Shown: positions 1 to 10,373, numbered from the stretch's first letter. The stretch is 64,000 nucleotides of DNA from OLB11 sp041392835 (GCA_041392835.1 JAWKLF010000003.1:62001-126000); one strand, 5' to 3'. Notes: generated by a model not told the origin, from the sequence alone. Numbers and translations are program-made.

Positions 1-1
1 T

Positions 2-3000
2 ACGTTTGCTATACAGAATACGAATGGATTTCCGGCAATTTTAACTTCCTTGTCTAATTATTATACTACTGGTGGGTCATCTACAGTAGAGTTGTGGTCT
101 TCTACTACTAATTTAGGTGGTTCACCAGGTGTAATTAGTACGGCTACAGGATGGACATTAGAAGCAACAAATACAGTTACTATTACGGGTGCTTCTATGA
201 ATGTTTTATTTCCGACCTTAAATGTAAATATAGCTGGTGGTACGACTAAGCGATTTCATATCAACTCTTCAGTAGGTTTGCAATATAATTGCACAGGATC
301 TACAGCATGTAATACCATAAACTCCTTCACACAAAACGGCGTTAATTTACTTTGTGGTGATTATACTATAGGAGGTGGTTGGGTAGGATGGGGAGGCCCT
401 GCTAGCGGTCCTACTTTTAATCCACGCTATTTTACTGGAGAAATGACTTTAAATTTGTTAAGCACTCCATGTACTGGTATTCCAAATGTAGATAGTGCCA
501 TAGTTTCATCATTAAACCCTTGTGCAGGAAGTGCTGTTACTTTAAATTTGACTGGTATAAACCAATCTGGTTTGGGGTATCAGTGGCAACGATCTACCTC
601 TGCTACTGGACCTTGGCTTCCATTACCAGGAGCGAATACGCAAAATTATAATTATGTACCGCCTGCAGGAAATTGTTTCTATTTTAGATGTCAAGTAACT
701 TGTAATGTAAGTGGAGGTATAGCCTATTCTACGGTTGTAGGCCCTGTGTGTGCCCAGGCCTTCGATCCATGTTCTCTATGTTTTTGTCCTTCAACCGCCA
801 CTAGTGCTACGGGTAGCGACATAACAAATTTTACTATGGGGGCTATAAATAATACCACTGACTGTGCTACCCCTTTGAATGGCTCTCAAGGTACAGGAAC
901 AGGTACTGCCAATCAATATTCAAATTTCACTTGCACCTCAGTGCCTACTCAAGTTTTATTAAAAGGGGCCCCTCAATCGTTCTCTTCTATTCATAGTTCT
1001 TGTAATACAACAAACTATAGTAGTGGTATGAAAATTTATATTGATTATAATCACAATAGTACATTTGACGCTAATGAAGAAGTTTATTTTTCTGGCACAA
1101 CAGCTTTTACAACCAATCCTCCTAGCACGGTTACGGGTTCTGTAACGGTACCTCCAACTGCTTTAGATGGGTTGACGCGTATGAGAGTCATTACTCAATC
1201 GGGAGGTGCTGCCACAGCAACTACTATACAACCTTGTGCTACCTATACTACGGGTGAAACAGAAGACTATACAGTCAATATTATTACACCTGGACCTACT
1301 GATCCTGCAGTTTTCAGTATTACACCGCCTACTGGAAATTGTTATTCTACTTGCGATACGGTAAGTGCTTTAATTACGAATTATGGTTCTCAAAATATCA
1401 ATGGTTTAACGAATCCAATTACAGTTACATTGCATGTAACGGGTCCTAATGGTGTACAGACTTATACTACTAATGTGCCTCCAAGCACTTTGTTAGCTTA
1501 TGGTGGAAACACAGTATCTGTTACTTTTCCGTGTGTAGATTTATACGCTGGGGGTACTTATAGTTTAAATACTTCATTAACAATTTCAGGAGCAGGTAAT
1601 GCCTATGCATGGAATGATTCTTTGGTTACTCCTATTACATTATTAAATTATAGACCAACACCAGGCCCTAACTATATACTATGTCAGTATGACGTAATTC
1701 CGTTTGGACAGGGTTTAACTGCGACCGGATGTGCTACGCCGATTAATGATTCTATCGTTATTCCATTTACTATAAATCCACAATTAAGTTCTACAAATCC
1801 TTCTTCAAATAATATTTATGGTTCTTTGTTATTTGCTACTGGTATAGTACCTACTTTATCTTTACCTACAACGGGTGTTACAGTTACAGGGGCTATACAG
1901 CAGGTTACAAATTTATCTACTACAGCGGGTGGTTGGGCTAATGAAGCAAGGTTCCCAATTTTTAGTGGAATAATACCACCAGTAAATGCTGGAAATATTC
2001 TTTATTCTTCAGCCGTTGGAAATCCTGCAACAAGTTCTTCTAATTATACTTGGACTAATTTGCCTTCATTAAATAGTACAAACTCTTTATTGAATTTAAC
2101 GAATTTGTGGAATTATATTATTAATCCATTGAATGCTGGAAATACCTTGAGTATGGGTTATCATAGTACATGGTCTGGCAATGCCTCTTCAAAAGGCTTT
2201 AATATTAATGCTGGAAGCAATACAACGACTGCAGTTCTTAAGATTTATTATACTTATGTGCCTTCAAACTTTGAGTGGTATGCAGTTCCTACTGGCGGTA
2301 CTGTCTTAAGTACCAGTGTGCCATTTAATCCTGTTGGCGTGCCGGGTTCGGGTGTGCCTAATTCTAATACTACGGGTACGTATCCATTCTATGTTTCGTG
2401 CCAAGGTTCTTCTGATTGTAGAGTAGAGGTTGATTTAATTATACCGGCTGCACCTATCACTATACAAGATACTTTAACACTTTGTGAGTTTCCTTCTGGT
2501 AGCAATGGAGCCGTTTTTAACGTAACTACAAAAATACCTTATGTGGGCCCTCAATCAGTAATTGATACCAATGTACAAGTTACTTTTTATCAAGATCAAG
2601 CATTGTTTAGTCCTGTAACTCCTGATACGGCCTATTTGACAAGCTCAAACTTTGTGTACACCAAAGTTCAAGATACATTGAATGGATGCTTTACCAGCGA
2701 TAGTTTGTATTTGAGTGTGTTCTCAACTCCTGATTTTGGTAGTGCCTTCTTAAATGGTAATGCATGTGCTCCATCATATATAGATGTAGCTTCATTAATT
2801 ACAGTACCATTGCCTACAGGCAGCGATACCTTATATTATGAAGATCCATTATTTATGACACCACATCCCAATCCACACAATATAACCACTGTAGATACAG
2901 TGTATATAGTAGTAGAAACGAATACGACACCAGCTTGTGGTGATACCGCAACAGCGATTATTAATATATTGCCTCAATCCAATTATATCAGTAATCAGGT

Positions 3001-4084
3001 AGTACCATTTAACTATTCAGATTGCTCATCGATACCATTGGGTGTATTTAGTTTGACCGATGGCTTATCCGATACACTTCGAACGACAACCGATTGTAGA
3101 AAAATAGTAGCCGTAACCGATGAACCCGATGGAACAGATTTGGGTAGTATAACAGCGCAAGTAGATATAGCCTGTAGCACCCCTGTATACCAAGGTCAGC
3201 CATATGTGAATAGGGTATATCAGATAACACCAACGAATAATGATAGTGCAACCGTATGCTTATACTATTTAGATGAAGACTTTAACTCATTTAGTGCCGA
3301 TGCCTTTGTGATGGGCTGGGATGTGATGATACCAACGAGCAATCTATGTATTACCAAAGTACATAATGGCCCTGCTGGAAATCCTGGTAGTACATTTACA
3401 GTAATACCCAATAGTGCAATGAATATCAGCTATGATCCAAGTACAACAGTATGGCAGGTATGTTTCCCAGTGAGTGATTTTTCATATTTTTATTGTCATA
3501 CCTGCAATCCAGTCAATGCAGCTTTACCGATTACCTTGGTTAAGTTTGAAGGTAAGCGTGTAGGGGATGTAAGTGAGTTGACGTGGTCAACCTCACATGA
3601 GCAAAACAATAGCCACTTTATAGTAGAAAGAAGTAAAGACGGCAATAACTTTATATCGATATCCGACAAGATAGCCACACAGGCTATAGGAGGCAATAGC
3701 AATAGTATATTGCAATATGGCTATACCGATGCAAGCCCTATGCAAGGACATAACTACTACAGACTACGTCAAGTAGATATAGATGGTAGAGAGAGTGAGA
3801 GCAAGGTAGTAGATGTGTACTATGGCAATGAAGTGATGGTGAGTTTGTATCCGAATCCAGTATCAAATATGCTGTATGTAGATGTGAATACACCTAAGGC
3901 GGCCAAAGCCACGATGCGCATATTGGATGCTACTGGCAGAGTGGTATTGGAGGAAGCTATAGAATTGGGCGTAGGCAATAGCAAGGCAAGTATGAATATG
4001 AGTAGCCTAAGCGATGGCATGTATATGTTTGTCATCAGTAATGATAAAGACATAAACTATACACAAACGATACGCAAACAATAA
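2..4084 (+). CDS. Large secreted T9SS surface protein (5' partial)
   Basis: The frame is open from base 2, so the start lies outside the window; the TTG at base 50 is internal. About 1,360 codons remain. The protein is Thr/Ser/Asn-rich with scattered Cys, as in extracellular Bacteroidota proteins. A GEVED-type domain lies at about bases 1026-1285 (motifs IYIDYNHNSTFDANEE and GETEDYTV). Bases 3530-3820 encode a module starting LPITLVKFEG that commonly precedes sorting domains. The last ~80 residues, from LYPNPVSN, form a type A T9SS sorting domain that would direct export across the outer membrane and surface attachment or release. Function beyond being a secreted or adhesive surface protein is not visible. 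A strong terminator follows. Confident on family and secretion route, unsure of role. Confidence 0.9.
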   Translation, partial: TFAIQNTNGFPAILTSLSNYYTTGGSSTVELWSSTTNLGGSPGVISTATGWTLEATNTVTITGASMNVLFPTLNVNIAGGTTKRFHINSSVGLQYNCTGSTACNTINSFTQNGVNLLCGDYTIGGGWVGWGGPASGPTFNPRYFTGEMTLNLLSTPCTGIPNVDSAIVSSLNPCAGSAVTLNLTGINQSGLGYQWQRSTSATGPWLPLPGANTQNYNYVPPAGNCFYFRCQVTCNVSGGIAYSTVVGPVCAQAFDPCSLCFCPSTATSATGSDITNFTMGAINNTTDCATPLNGSQGTGTGTANQYSNFTCTSVPTQVLLKGAPQSFSSIHSSCNTTNYSSGMKIYIDYNHNSTFDANEEVYFSGTTAFTTNPPSTVTGSVTVPPTALDGLTRMRVITQSGGAATATTIQPCATYTTGETEDYTVNIITPGPTDPAVFSITPPTGNCYSTCDTVSALITNYGSQNINGLTNPITVTLHVTGPNGVQTYTTNVPPSTLLAYGGNTVSVTFPCVDLYAGGTYSLNTSLTISGAGNAYAWNDSLVTPITLLNYRPTPGPNYILCQYDVIPFGQGLTATGCATPINDSIVIPFTINPQLSSTNPSSNNIYGSLLFATGIVPTLSLPTTGVTVTGAIQQVTNLSTTAGGWANEARFPIFSGIIPPVNAGNILYSSAVGNPATSSSNYTWTNLPSLNSTNSLLNLTNLWNYIINPLNAGNTLSMGYHSTWSGNASSKGFNINAGSNTTTAVLKIYYTYVPSNFEWYAVPTGGTVLSTSVPFNPVGVPGSGVPNSNTTGTYPFYVSCQGSSDCRVEVDLIIPAAPITIQDTLTLCEFPSGSNGAVFNVTTKIPYVGPQSVIDTNVQVTFYQDQALFSPVTPDTAYLTSSNFVYTKVQDTLNGCFTSDSLYLSVFSTPDFGSAFLNGNACAPSYIDVASLITVPLPTGSDTLYYEDPLFMTPHPNPHNITTVDTVYIVVETNTTPACGDTATAIINILPQSNYISNQVVPFNYSDCSSIPLGVFSLTDGLSDTLRTTTDCRKIVAVTDEPDGTDLGSITAQVDIACSTPVYQGQPYVNRVYQITPTNNDSATVCLYYLDEDFNSFSADAFVMGWDVMIPTSNLCITKVHNGPAGNPGSTFTVIPNSAMNISYDPSTTVWQVCFPVSDFSYFYCHTCNPVNAALPITLVKFEGKRVGDVSELTWSTSHEQNNSHFIVERSKDGNNFISISDKIATQAIGGNSNSILQYGYTDASPMQGHNYYRLRQVDIDGRESESKVVDVYYGNEVMVSLYPNPVSNMLYVDVNTPKAAKATMRILDATGRVVLEEAIELGVGNSKASMNMSSLSDGMYMFVISNDKDINYTQTIRKQ

Positions 4085-4111
4085 AACTAAAAAACAAAAA
4101 ACAAAGATTCA

Positions 4112-4148
4112 AAACAGAGGTCATCGAATAGATGACCTCTGTTTTTTT
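4112..4148 (+). terminator. Rho-independent terminator of the T9SS gene
   Basis: A perfect 12-bp stem (4114-4125 with 4131-4142) and a 5-nt loop are followed by a run of T. It sits 30 bp after the stop codon of the large T9SS gene. Confidence 0.92.
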
Positions 4149-4229
4149 ATAGTAGATGGATTTTTTTAATCTGAATAAATCCTATTAATACAAGTAGATC
4201 ATTTTTTTTAATCTATTCAATAGCATCAA

Positions 4230-5630
4230 TTAGTTTAAATCAAGAGTATCTTTTACAGCACGAAGTATTTCATGTACTTCTTCTTCTGTATTGCCTTCGG
4301 CATATATGCGTAAAAGTGGTTCTGTGCCAGAAGCTCTAATCATGGTCCAATTTGAATTTGCTAATTCATACTTATACCCATCAATGGTATTAGTATCAAT
4401 AATTTCAAATTTTCCAAACGAATTGAAACCCTTTTTGCAGAGTTCTATAACTTTCATTTTTTCACTTTCTTCTAAATGCAAATCAAGTCGGTGATAATAA
4501 AATTTACCAACTATTTTATATATTTCTTCACATAATTCGCTCAAACTCTTTTGGGTTTTATTCATAAATTCATAGATAACCAAACCATCATAAATACCAT
4601 CTCGTTCTGGTATATGACCTTTTACACTAATACCTCCACTTTCTTCGCCACCAACCAATACATCGTCATGCATCATAATTTGACTTATGTACTTAAATCC
4701 TATAGGGGTAACTTCACATGGTAGCCCATAGTAATCACAAAGTTTATTGACACGTAGCGTTGTAGAAGCTGCAATGGCAACTTTACCATTTAGGTTTTTA
4801 TAATGGTGTAAATAATGAATCAATAATAAAATGATATGGTGAGAATCTACATAATTTCCATGTTCATCATATAAGGCAATTCGATCGGCATCACCATCAT
4901 TTGCTAATCCAAATTTTAACTCAGGCGTATTTTTTATTGTTTCAGAAAGCTGTAGTAAATTTTTATGTAGTGGTTCGGGTGGGGTATTATTAAAAGAAGG
5001 GTTTTGCTCGGCATGTAATAGAACTGCGTTTGGGAATATTTTTTTTATTACACGTTGTCCTGCTCCATACATAGCATCATAGGCAATTCTAAAAGGAGAT
5101 TCTTGCATAGATTTTAAATCAAACTTAGTATGCAAGTAATCAATATACGATGTTTCAATATCTTGATATATTAATAGGCCTTTTTGCTCATAGTCCACTA
5201 ATAGACCTTTGGCCTCAACTACAAAATCTGGGATTAGTTCTTCCACTTCTAATATTTGTTCTGGAGGTGTAGGTCCACCATGTGCACCTTTTAGCTTGTA
5301 GCCATTGTATGCAGGTGGGTTATGGCTTGCTGTTATGACTACGCCTTGTTGTGCTTGATTTTGAAGCACAGCATACGATATCATGGGTGTACTTACAAAT
5401 CCTTTATGTGTAATAACTTTTACACCCATAGAACAAAAGACTTGTATACAGGTTTCAGTAAATAACTCACCCCCAAATCGGCAATCGTGCCCGATTACAA
5501 TTGTCGGTTTGTCATTTGATTTTAATAACCATGTTGCAACAGCATAGCTAACTCTCGCTACGTTTTCTACGGTGTATTCCTTTGCTATAATAGCTCTCCA
5601 GCCATCCGTTCCAAATTTTATTTTTAACAT
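4230..5630 (-). CDS. Phosphoglucomutase/phosphomannomutase family protein
   Basis: Alpha-D-phosphohexomutase of 466 aa, which moves a phosphate between C6 and C1 of a hexose via a phosphoserine. All four signature sites are present: the active-site Ser in ASHNP (Ser102), the Mg2+ loop DGDADR (245-250), the sugar-binding loop GGEESGG (327-333) and the phosphate-binding RASGTEP (432-438). An upstream in-frame ATG at 5663 would add 11 residues, but homology starts at MLKIKFGTDG and a TATATTTG -7 box lies between the two ATGs, so 5630 is chosen. The exact substrate (glucose-, mannose- or glucosamine-phosphate) cannot be told from sequence alone. Monocistronic. Confidence 0.93.
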   Translation of the reverse strand: MLKIKFGTDGWRAIIAKEYTVENVARVSYAVATWLLKSNDKPTIVIGHDCRFGGELFTETCIQVFCSMGVKVITHKGFVSTPMISYAVLQNQAQQGVVITASHNPPAYNGYKLKGAHGGPTPPEQILEVEELIPDFVVEAKGLLVDYEQKGLLIYQDIETSYIDYLHTKFDLKSMQESPFRIAYDAMYGAGQRVIKKIFPNAVLLHAEQNPSFNNTPPEPLHKNLLQLSETIKNTPELKFGLANDGDADRIALYDEHGNYVDSHHIILLLIHYLHHYKNLNGKVAIAASTTLRVNKLCDYYGLPCEVTPIGFKYISQIMMHDDVLVGGEESGGISVKGHIPERDGIYDGLVIYEFMNKTQKSLSELCEEIYKIVGKFYYHRLDLHLEESEKMKVIELCKKGFNSFGKFEIIDTNTIDGYKYELANSNWTMIRASGTEPLLRIYAEGNTEEEVHEILRAVKDTLDLN

Positions 5631-5649
5631 AAACTTTATTTTGTGGCAA

Positions 5650-5657
5650 CAAATATA
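5650..5657 (-). promoter_or_regulatory. -7 box TATATTTG of the phosphohexomutase gene
   Basis: Exact match to the Bacteroidota -7 element TAnnTTTG on the minus strand, 19 bp upstream of the chosen ATG. No good -33 TTTG was found at the expected spacing. Confidence 0.6.
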
Positions 5658-5729
5658 TTTCAATAGAATTTAATTAATTGATTTCAAAAGAAGAATAAAA
5701 TTTGACTCTGATTAGAGCCTTATAAAACT

Positions 5730-5737
5730 TATATTTG
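5730..5737 (+). promoter_or_regulatory. -7 box TATATTTG of pdxA
   Basis: Exact TAnnTTTG match 17 bp upstream of the pdxA ATG. The -33 element is weak (only TG at 19-bp spacing). It diverges from the mutase promoter about 75 bp away. Confidence 0.6.
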
Positions 5738-5754
5738 TAACCTAATAAATATAC

Positions 5755-6831
5755 ATGCATCACAAACCCATTATAGGCATTACAAGCGGAGATTTAAACG
5801 GAGTAGGAATAGAATTAGTAATAAAATCTTTTACTGATCATAAACTTATGGAATATTTTACACCCGTTTTGTTTTGCTCAAATAAAGTATTAAATTTTTA
5901 TAAAAACTTATTAAAGGAAAATCAATTTCAATATTTTGGAACAAAAGAATTTTCTAATCTGAATTCAAAACAATTGAACGTTTTTAATTGTTGGGATGAG
6001 GATGTAGCTATTACCCCAGGTGAATTAAATGATATAGGTGGAAAATATGCAGTACGCTCTTTGGAAGTAGCTACACAATGTTTAAAGGATGGTCAAATAC
6101 ATGGATTAGTAACTAACCCTTTGCATAAAAAAAATGTGCAACAGGGCGGATTTAATTATACCGGACACACACCTTTTCTAAAAGATAAATTTGCCGTTCA
6201 AGATGTAGCTATGATGCTTTGTAGTGACAATTTGAGAGTAGCATTGTTAACTGAGCATGTTCCCATAGCTGACATTTCAAAACATATTACCATAGATGCA
6301 ATTGTTTCAAAAACTAGATTGATTCATAATAGTTTAATAAAAGATTTTGGGATAGATAAACCCAAAATAGCTGTATTGGGTTTGAACCCACATGCTGGCG
6401 ATGAAGGGCTAGTGGGCGAAGAAGAAAAAACAATAATTGGACCAGCAATTGAAAAATTAAAAAATGAAAATATTTTAGCGTTTGGCCCTTATAGTTCTGA
6501 TGGTTTTTTTGCAAGACAGCACGATAAGCAATTTGATTGTGTATTAGCAATGTATCATGATCAAGGGCTGATACCATTTAAAAGCTTTGATAATGGCATG
6601 GGTGTAAACTATACTGCTGGTTTGCCAGTAGTTCGTACCTCGCCCGACCACGGAACCGCTTTTGATATTGCTGGAAAAAATTTAGTTGACAAAAGTTCTT
6701 TTTTACATTCTTTATTTTTATGCGTAGATGTTTTAAATCAGCGTATGGGATATGCAGAGGCTATAAAAAACAAATTGAAAAAAGGAATTAGCAAGTCGAT
6801 AAAAAAATCGAAAGAAGATATAGAAGAATAA
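5755..6831 (+). CDS. pdxA: 4-hydroxythreonine-4-phosphate dehydrogenase PdxA
   Basis: NAD-dependent oxidation of 4-phosphohydroxy-L-threonine in the DXP-dependent pyridoxal 5'-phosphate pathway, cytoplasmic. The 358-aa length is slightly above the usual ~330 because of a Lys-rich tail. The three metal-binding histidines of the family are visible at His168 (TEHVP), His213 (LNPHAGD) and His268 (YHDQG), with spacing equal to that of the E. coli enzyme. The N-terminal ITSGDLNGVGIE and the C-terminal TSPDHGTAFDIAG are also typical. It converges on pcm with a 2-bp gap. No other pdx gene is nearby. Confidence 0.96.
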   Translation: MHHKPIIGITSGDLNGVGIELVIKSFTDHKLMEYFTPVLFCSNKVLNFYKNLLKENQFQYFGTKEFSNLNSKQLNVFNCWDEDVAITPGELNDIGGKYAVRSLEVATQCLKDGQIHGLVTNPLHKKNVQQGGFNYTGHTPFLKDKFAVQDVAMMLCSDNLRVALLTEHVPIADISKHITIDAIVSKTRLIHNSLIKDFGIDKPKIAVLGLNPHAGDEGLVGEEEKTIIGPAIEKLKNENILAFGPYSSDGFFARQHDKQFDCVLAMYHDQGLIPFKSFDNGMGVNYTAGLPVVRTSPDHGTAFDIAGKNLVDKSSFLHSLFLCVDVLNQRMGYAEAIKNKLKKGISKSIKKSKEDIEE

Positions 6832-6833
6832 AC

Positions 6834-7496
6834 CTAATTTTTTCCTTCTAACATTGGTACAAAAGAAAAATCACCAAAATTTTCTATTTGAAGGTCTTCA
6901 TGTTCTAATTTAGTAATACGGGTCATAATTTGTTTTCCTTCTTGGCCTAGGGGCAAAACCATTATCCCATTCAGTTTTAGTTGTTCTATCAATACAGGAG
7001 GAATAATAGCAGTTGCAGCAGTGATAAGTATTTTATCAAAGGGAGCTTCGGTTATTAAGCCCTGATAGCCATCTTTAAAATAAAATTTAATATTTTTATA
7101 TTGTTCTTTTAAAGGATATGATTTAATATTTTTTTCAAATAGTTTTCGTTGTCTTTCTATCGTATATACTTTTGCATTAAGTGCAGCTAATACACTAGCC
7201 TGGTATGCACTTCCTGTTCCTATTTCTAATACTTTTTCATTAGATTTTACATTCAATAGCATGGTCTGATAAGCAACTGTATAAGGTTGCGAAATAGTTT
7301 GCCCTTCATCTATAGGGAATGCTCTATCTTGATAAGCTATTTTATCAAATGCAGGGTCTAGAAAAAAGTGTCGTGGTATTTTCATAATAGCACTTAGCAC
7401 TTCCTCATTCGAAATGCCTTTTTTTCTTAACTCGTCTATTAGCTTGGCGCGCATGCCTTTGTGTTTGTATGTATCTTCTTGCTTTAAAAAAATCAT
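6834..7496 (-). CDS. pcm: Protein-L-isoaspartate O-methyltransferase
   Basis: Repairs isoaspartyl residues in aged proteins by SAM-dependent methylation. The 220-aa length is normal. The SAM motif I VLEIGTGSAYQ lies at 89-99; the family motifs DEGQTISQPY (63-72) and the post-II block FDKILITAA are present. The start ATG overlaps the TGA of the upstream lipoprotein gene (ATGA), which implies translational coupling and a shared transcript. The N-terminal ~15 residues before MRAKL could be an extension, but no better start is seen. Confidence 0.95.
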   Translation of the reverse strand: MIFLKQEDTYKHKGMRAKLIDELRKKGISNEEVLSAIMKIPRHFFLDPAFDKIAYQDRAFPIDEGQTISQPYTVAYQTMLLNVKSNEKVLEIGTGSAYQASVLAALNAKVYTIERQRKLFEKNIKSYPLKEQYKNIKFYFKDGYQGLITEAPFDKILITAATAIIPPVLIEQLKLNGIMVLPLGQEGKQIMTRITKLEHEDLQIENFGDFSFVPMLEGKN

Positions 7497-7831
7497 TTTT
7501 TTTCTTTCTTTCTAATAAAGTTCACATAGTCTTTAGATGTACTTAGACTATTTCGTAATGAAAGTGTGTCTTCTCCAATAAATTTATAATCCAAATAATA
7601 TGTTTCGTCTTTTTGTTTTGTATAGATAGATAAATGGTTTTTCTCTTCATCTATAACATATGTTTGCTTGGATACAAAGTGTATAATGTCTTTTCCACTA
7701 TCGTAAGTATTGTTATTATAAAATGTAAACCAATCATTTTCATTTTCCCAAGTTCCAAGCAGTAATTTTTTATCGCTTGGTTTGCAAGCTCCCAATAATA
7801 GTAAACTCAAAAAAAGAATATTTTTTTTCAT
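7493..7831 (-). CDS. Small lipoprotein, lipocalin-like
   Basis: A 112-aa protein with a lipoprotein signal (hydrophobic segment then LLGAC, Cys16). The mature part starts LLGTWENENDWFTFYNNNTY and continues as short beta-strand-like stretches, resembling small lipocalin-like domain proteins of Bacteroidota; this is a pattern impression. It would be anchored in a membrane facing the periplasm or surface. Its TGA overlaps the pcm ATG, so the two are probably co-transcribed. Ligand and role unknown. Confidence 0.75.
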   Translation of the reverse strand: MKKNILFLSLLLLGACKPSDKKLLLGTWENENDWFTFYNNNTYDSGKDIIHFVSKQTYVIDEEKNHLSIYTKQKDETYYLDYKFIGEDTLSLRNSLSTSKDYVNFIRKKEKK

Positions 7832-7885
7832 GGATTAAAAATACGGCTACTTTAAAAATGGATGAATAATTTATTTATTAAGCCA

Positions 7886-10273
7886 TTACTCTGCCATCAT
7901 TTGCTTTACAATTTCTGCTACATCTTCTGCTTGTGGTTTTGAAAAGTAATCACCGTCACTTCCATATGCAGGTCTATGAGCTTGTGCAGACAAGGTTCTC
8001 GGTGCTACATCGAGCCAACGATATCCATTTTGGTTTTCCATGACTTGTTGATACATATAAGCTGTAGCGCCTCCAGGCACATCTTCATCTACAAACAATA
8101 TTCGATTTGTTTTTTTCAATGACTCAATAATGCTATGGTTGATATCGAATGGGAGTAGCGTTTGTACATCAATAAGCTCTACACTAATATTGGCTGGTTC
8201 TAAATACTCTTTGATGGCTTCTTGTATTATCCTTAAGGTAGAACCGTAGGAGACTATAGTAATGTCATCGCCTTGTTGTAAAATGTCAGGTATTCCTAAA
8301 GGTGTTTTGATTGTAAAAAGATTGGAAGGAACCTGTTCTTTGAGTCTGTATCCATTAAGGCATTCTACTAAGATGGCAGGTTCGTCGGATTCGAGAAGTG
8401 TGTTGTACATGCCAACTGCTTGCACCATATTGCGTGGAACGCAAACATGCATACCTCGTACAGCATGTATAATCATACCCATGGGTGAGCCACTATGCCA
8501 AATACCTTCTAAGCGATGCCCACGTGTACGCACAATTAATGGGCATTTTTGTCCTCCATTGGTTCTGTATTGTAGTGTAGCTACATCATCGCTCAAGGGT
8601 TGTAAGCCATATAATAAATAATCCAAATATTGAATTTCAGCTATAGGACGCAGACCTCGCATGGCCATACCAATGCCTTGCCCCATAATAGTGGCTTCTC
8701 GTATGCCTGCATCAAATACTCGCCATTTACCATGTTTTTCTTGCAATCCTGCAAAACCTTGATTGACATCGCCGATGTTTCCGACATCTTCACCAAAAGC
8801 AATTACTTTGGGATTAGTTGCTAATACATGATCAAAAAAGGTATTTAGTATTTCAAATCCATTTAGATATTTTTCGTCATTATAAATTGGTTTTTCTACT
8901 TTGCAATTTTGTATAGATAATGCTGAGCTACTATATAGTTTAGCATTATATTTTTCTTTGTTTTCTAATTTAAGTTGATCAAAATAATTTGCGAGTTGCT
9001 GCCTTGCTCCTGATGGTTTTGTAAGGTGCAAAAGTTTAGCTATGGTTTTCATAACATCCCTTCTAAGAGGTTCTCTAATAGCGCTAAGTTCTTTTAAAAT
9101 ACTTGCAAGTTGTGAAGCTTGTTCTCCACCTTCATATACCAGTTGATTTCCTAAGGCAATAGTCTGCTCTATTTGTTGTTTTATTGGGCTTAGAAATTTT
9201 TCCCAAGCTACTTTTTTAGCATCTTGTATTTTTTGTTTTGCTTCAGCTTCTATTTGAAGAATTTCTTCTTCTGTAGAAAAATTATTTTCTAAAATAAATT
9301 TTCGCATTTGCTTTATACAATCCATTTCTCTTTCCCATTCCAATCGTTCTTTTGATTTGTATCGCTCGTGTGAACCTGAGGTAGAGTGTCCTTGTGGCTG
9401 TGTAATTTCTTGCACATGAAATATAGCTGGAATATGTGTTTCTCTCATAAGCTCTATACCTTTTTTGAATGTATCGCACATGCCAGCATAGTCCCAACCT
9501 TTTACTTTGTATATACGCACACCACCAAGGTCTTCGTCGTATTGAAACCCTGATAAAACTTCTGAAATAGAGTTTTTTGTTGTTTGGAAATGTCTAGGAA
9601 CAGAAATGCCATAGCCATCATCCCAACAGAATATTGCTAATGGCACTTTGAGTACACCAGCAGCATTTACAGTTTCCCAAAATAAGCCTTCGCTTGTAGA
9701 TGCATCGCCAATGGTAGTAAAACATATTTCATTGCCATTGTTCGAAAAATCTTTTTCGTTTTTTAATCCATCTAATTTTCGATACATTTTAGAAGCAAAA
9801 GCCAAGCCTAAGCCTCTAACCATCTGACCTGCGGTAGGTGATATATCAGCACTACAATTTTTTGTATGTGTTTGTGGTTTCCACATGCCTGCATCATCGA
9901 GCATTCGAGTTGCGTAGTGTCCATTCATTTGTCGGCCTGCACTACTTGGCTCTTCTTGCACATCGGGGTTGGCATATAATTGAGCAAAAAATTGTTCGAC
10001 ATTGCTCATTTCGGAAGCAAACATAAATGTTTGGTCGCGATAATATCCTGAACGAAAATCGCCTTTTTGAAACACTTTAGCCATAGCTATTTGAGCTACT
10101 TCTTTTCCATCTCCAAAAATTCCAAATTTGGCTTTGCCTGTTAATACTTCTTTTCTGCCCAGTAAACTTGCTTCTCTACTTTCTACTGCAAGACGATAAT
10201 CTTTTAATACATCTTTTATAAAATCAGCGTAGGATATTTTTTCTTGTTGAATATCTTGCGTCATATCATTCAA
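7886..10273 (-). CDS. 2-oxoacid dehydrogenase E1, fused alpha and beta subunits
   Basis: A 795-aa thiamine-diphosphate enzyme in which the E1 alpha (about 1-400) and E1 beta (about 460-795) chains are joined. It would decarboxylate a branched-chain or related 2-oxoacid and pass the acyl group to an E2 lipoyl protein. The ThDP motif begins GDAST (189-193) and ends WDDGYGIS (217-224), so the usual NN is DD; I know this variant from other fused Bacteroidota E1s. The beta half contains FGEDVG, GIREATIMGQGIG and the C-terminal transketolase-like domain. No E2 or E3 gene is adjacent. An ATG at codon 4 is an equally good start. The substrate (2-oxoisovalerate or other) is inferred, not shown. Confidence 0.9.
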   Translation of the reverse strand: MNDMTQDIQQEKISYADFIKDVLKDYRLAVESREASLLGRKEVLTGKAKFGIFGDGKEVAQIAMAKVFQKGDFRSGYYRDQTFMFASEMSNVEQFFAQLYANPDVQEEPSSAGRQMNGHYATRMLDDAGMWKPQTHTKNCSADISPTAGQMVRGLGLAFASKMYRKLDGLKNEKDFSNNGNEICFTTIGDASTSEGLFWETVNAAGVLKVPLAIFCWDDGYGISVPRHFQTTKNSISEVLSGFQYDEDLGGVRIYKVKGWDYAGMCDTFKKGIELMRETHIPAIFHVQEITQPQGHSTSGSHERYKSKERLEWEREMDCIKQMRKFILENNFSTEEEILQIEAEAKQKIQDAKKVAWEKFLSPIKQQIEQTIALGNQLVYEGGEQASQLASILKELSAIREPLRRDVMKTIAKLLHLTKPSGARQQLANYFDQLKLENKEKYNAKLYSSSALSIQNCKVEKPIYNDEKYLNGFEILNTFFDHVLATNPKVIAFGEDVGNIGDVNQGFAGLQEKHGKWRVFDAGIREATIMGQGIGMAMRGLRPIAEIQYLDYLLYGLQPLSDDVATLQYRTNGGQKCPLIVRTRGHRLEGIWHSGSPMGMIIHAVRGMHVCVPRNMVQAVGMYNTLLESDEPAILVECLNGYRLKEQVPSNLFTIKTPLGIPDILQQGDDITIVSYGSTLRIIQEAIKEYLEPANISVELIDVQTLLPFDINHSIIESLKKTNRILFVDEDVPGGATAYMYQQVMENQNGYRWLDVAPRTLSAQAHRPAYGSDGDYFSKPQAEDVAEIVKQMMAE

Positions 10274-10373
10274 ACTTTTTTATCTATTTAATTTTAGTTC
10301 GCTAATATACATTAGGAATCAATTTTTTTATTCACTAAAAATTTATGTTCCAAAAGCCAATGTTAATCGTGAT

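Noticed and set aside
50..52. TTG as start of the first gene
   Set aside because: The frame is open to the left edge of the window, so this codon is internal to a truncated gene.
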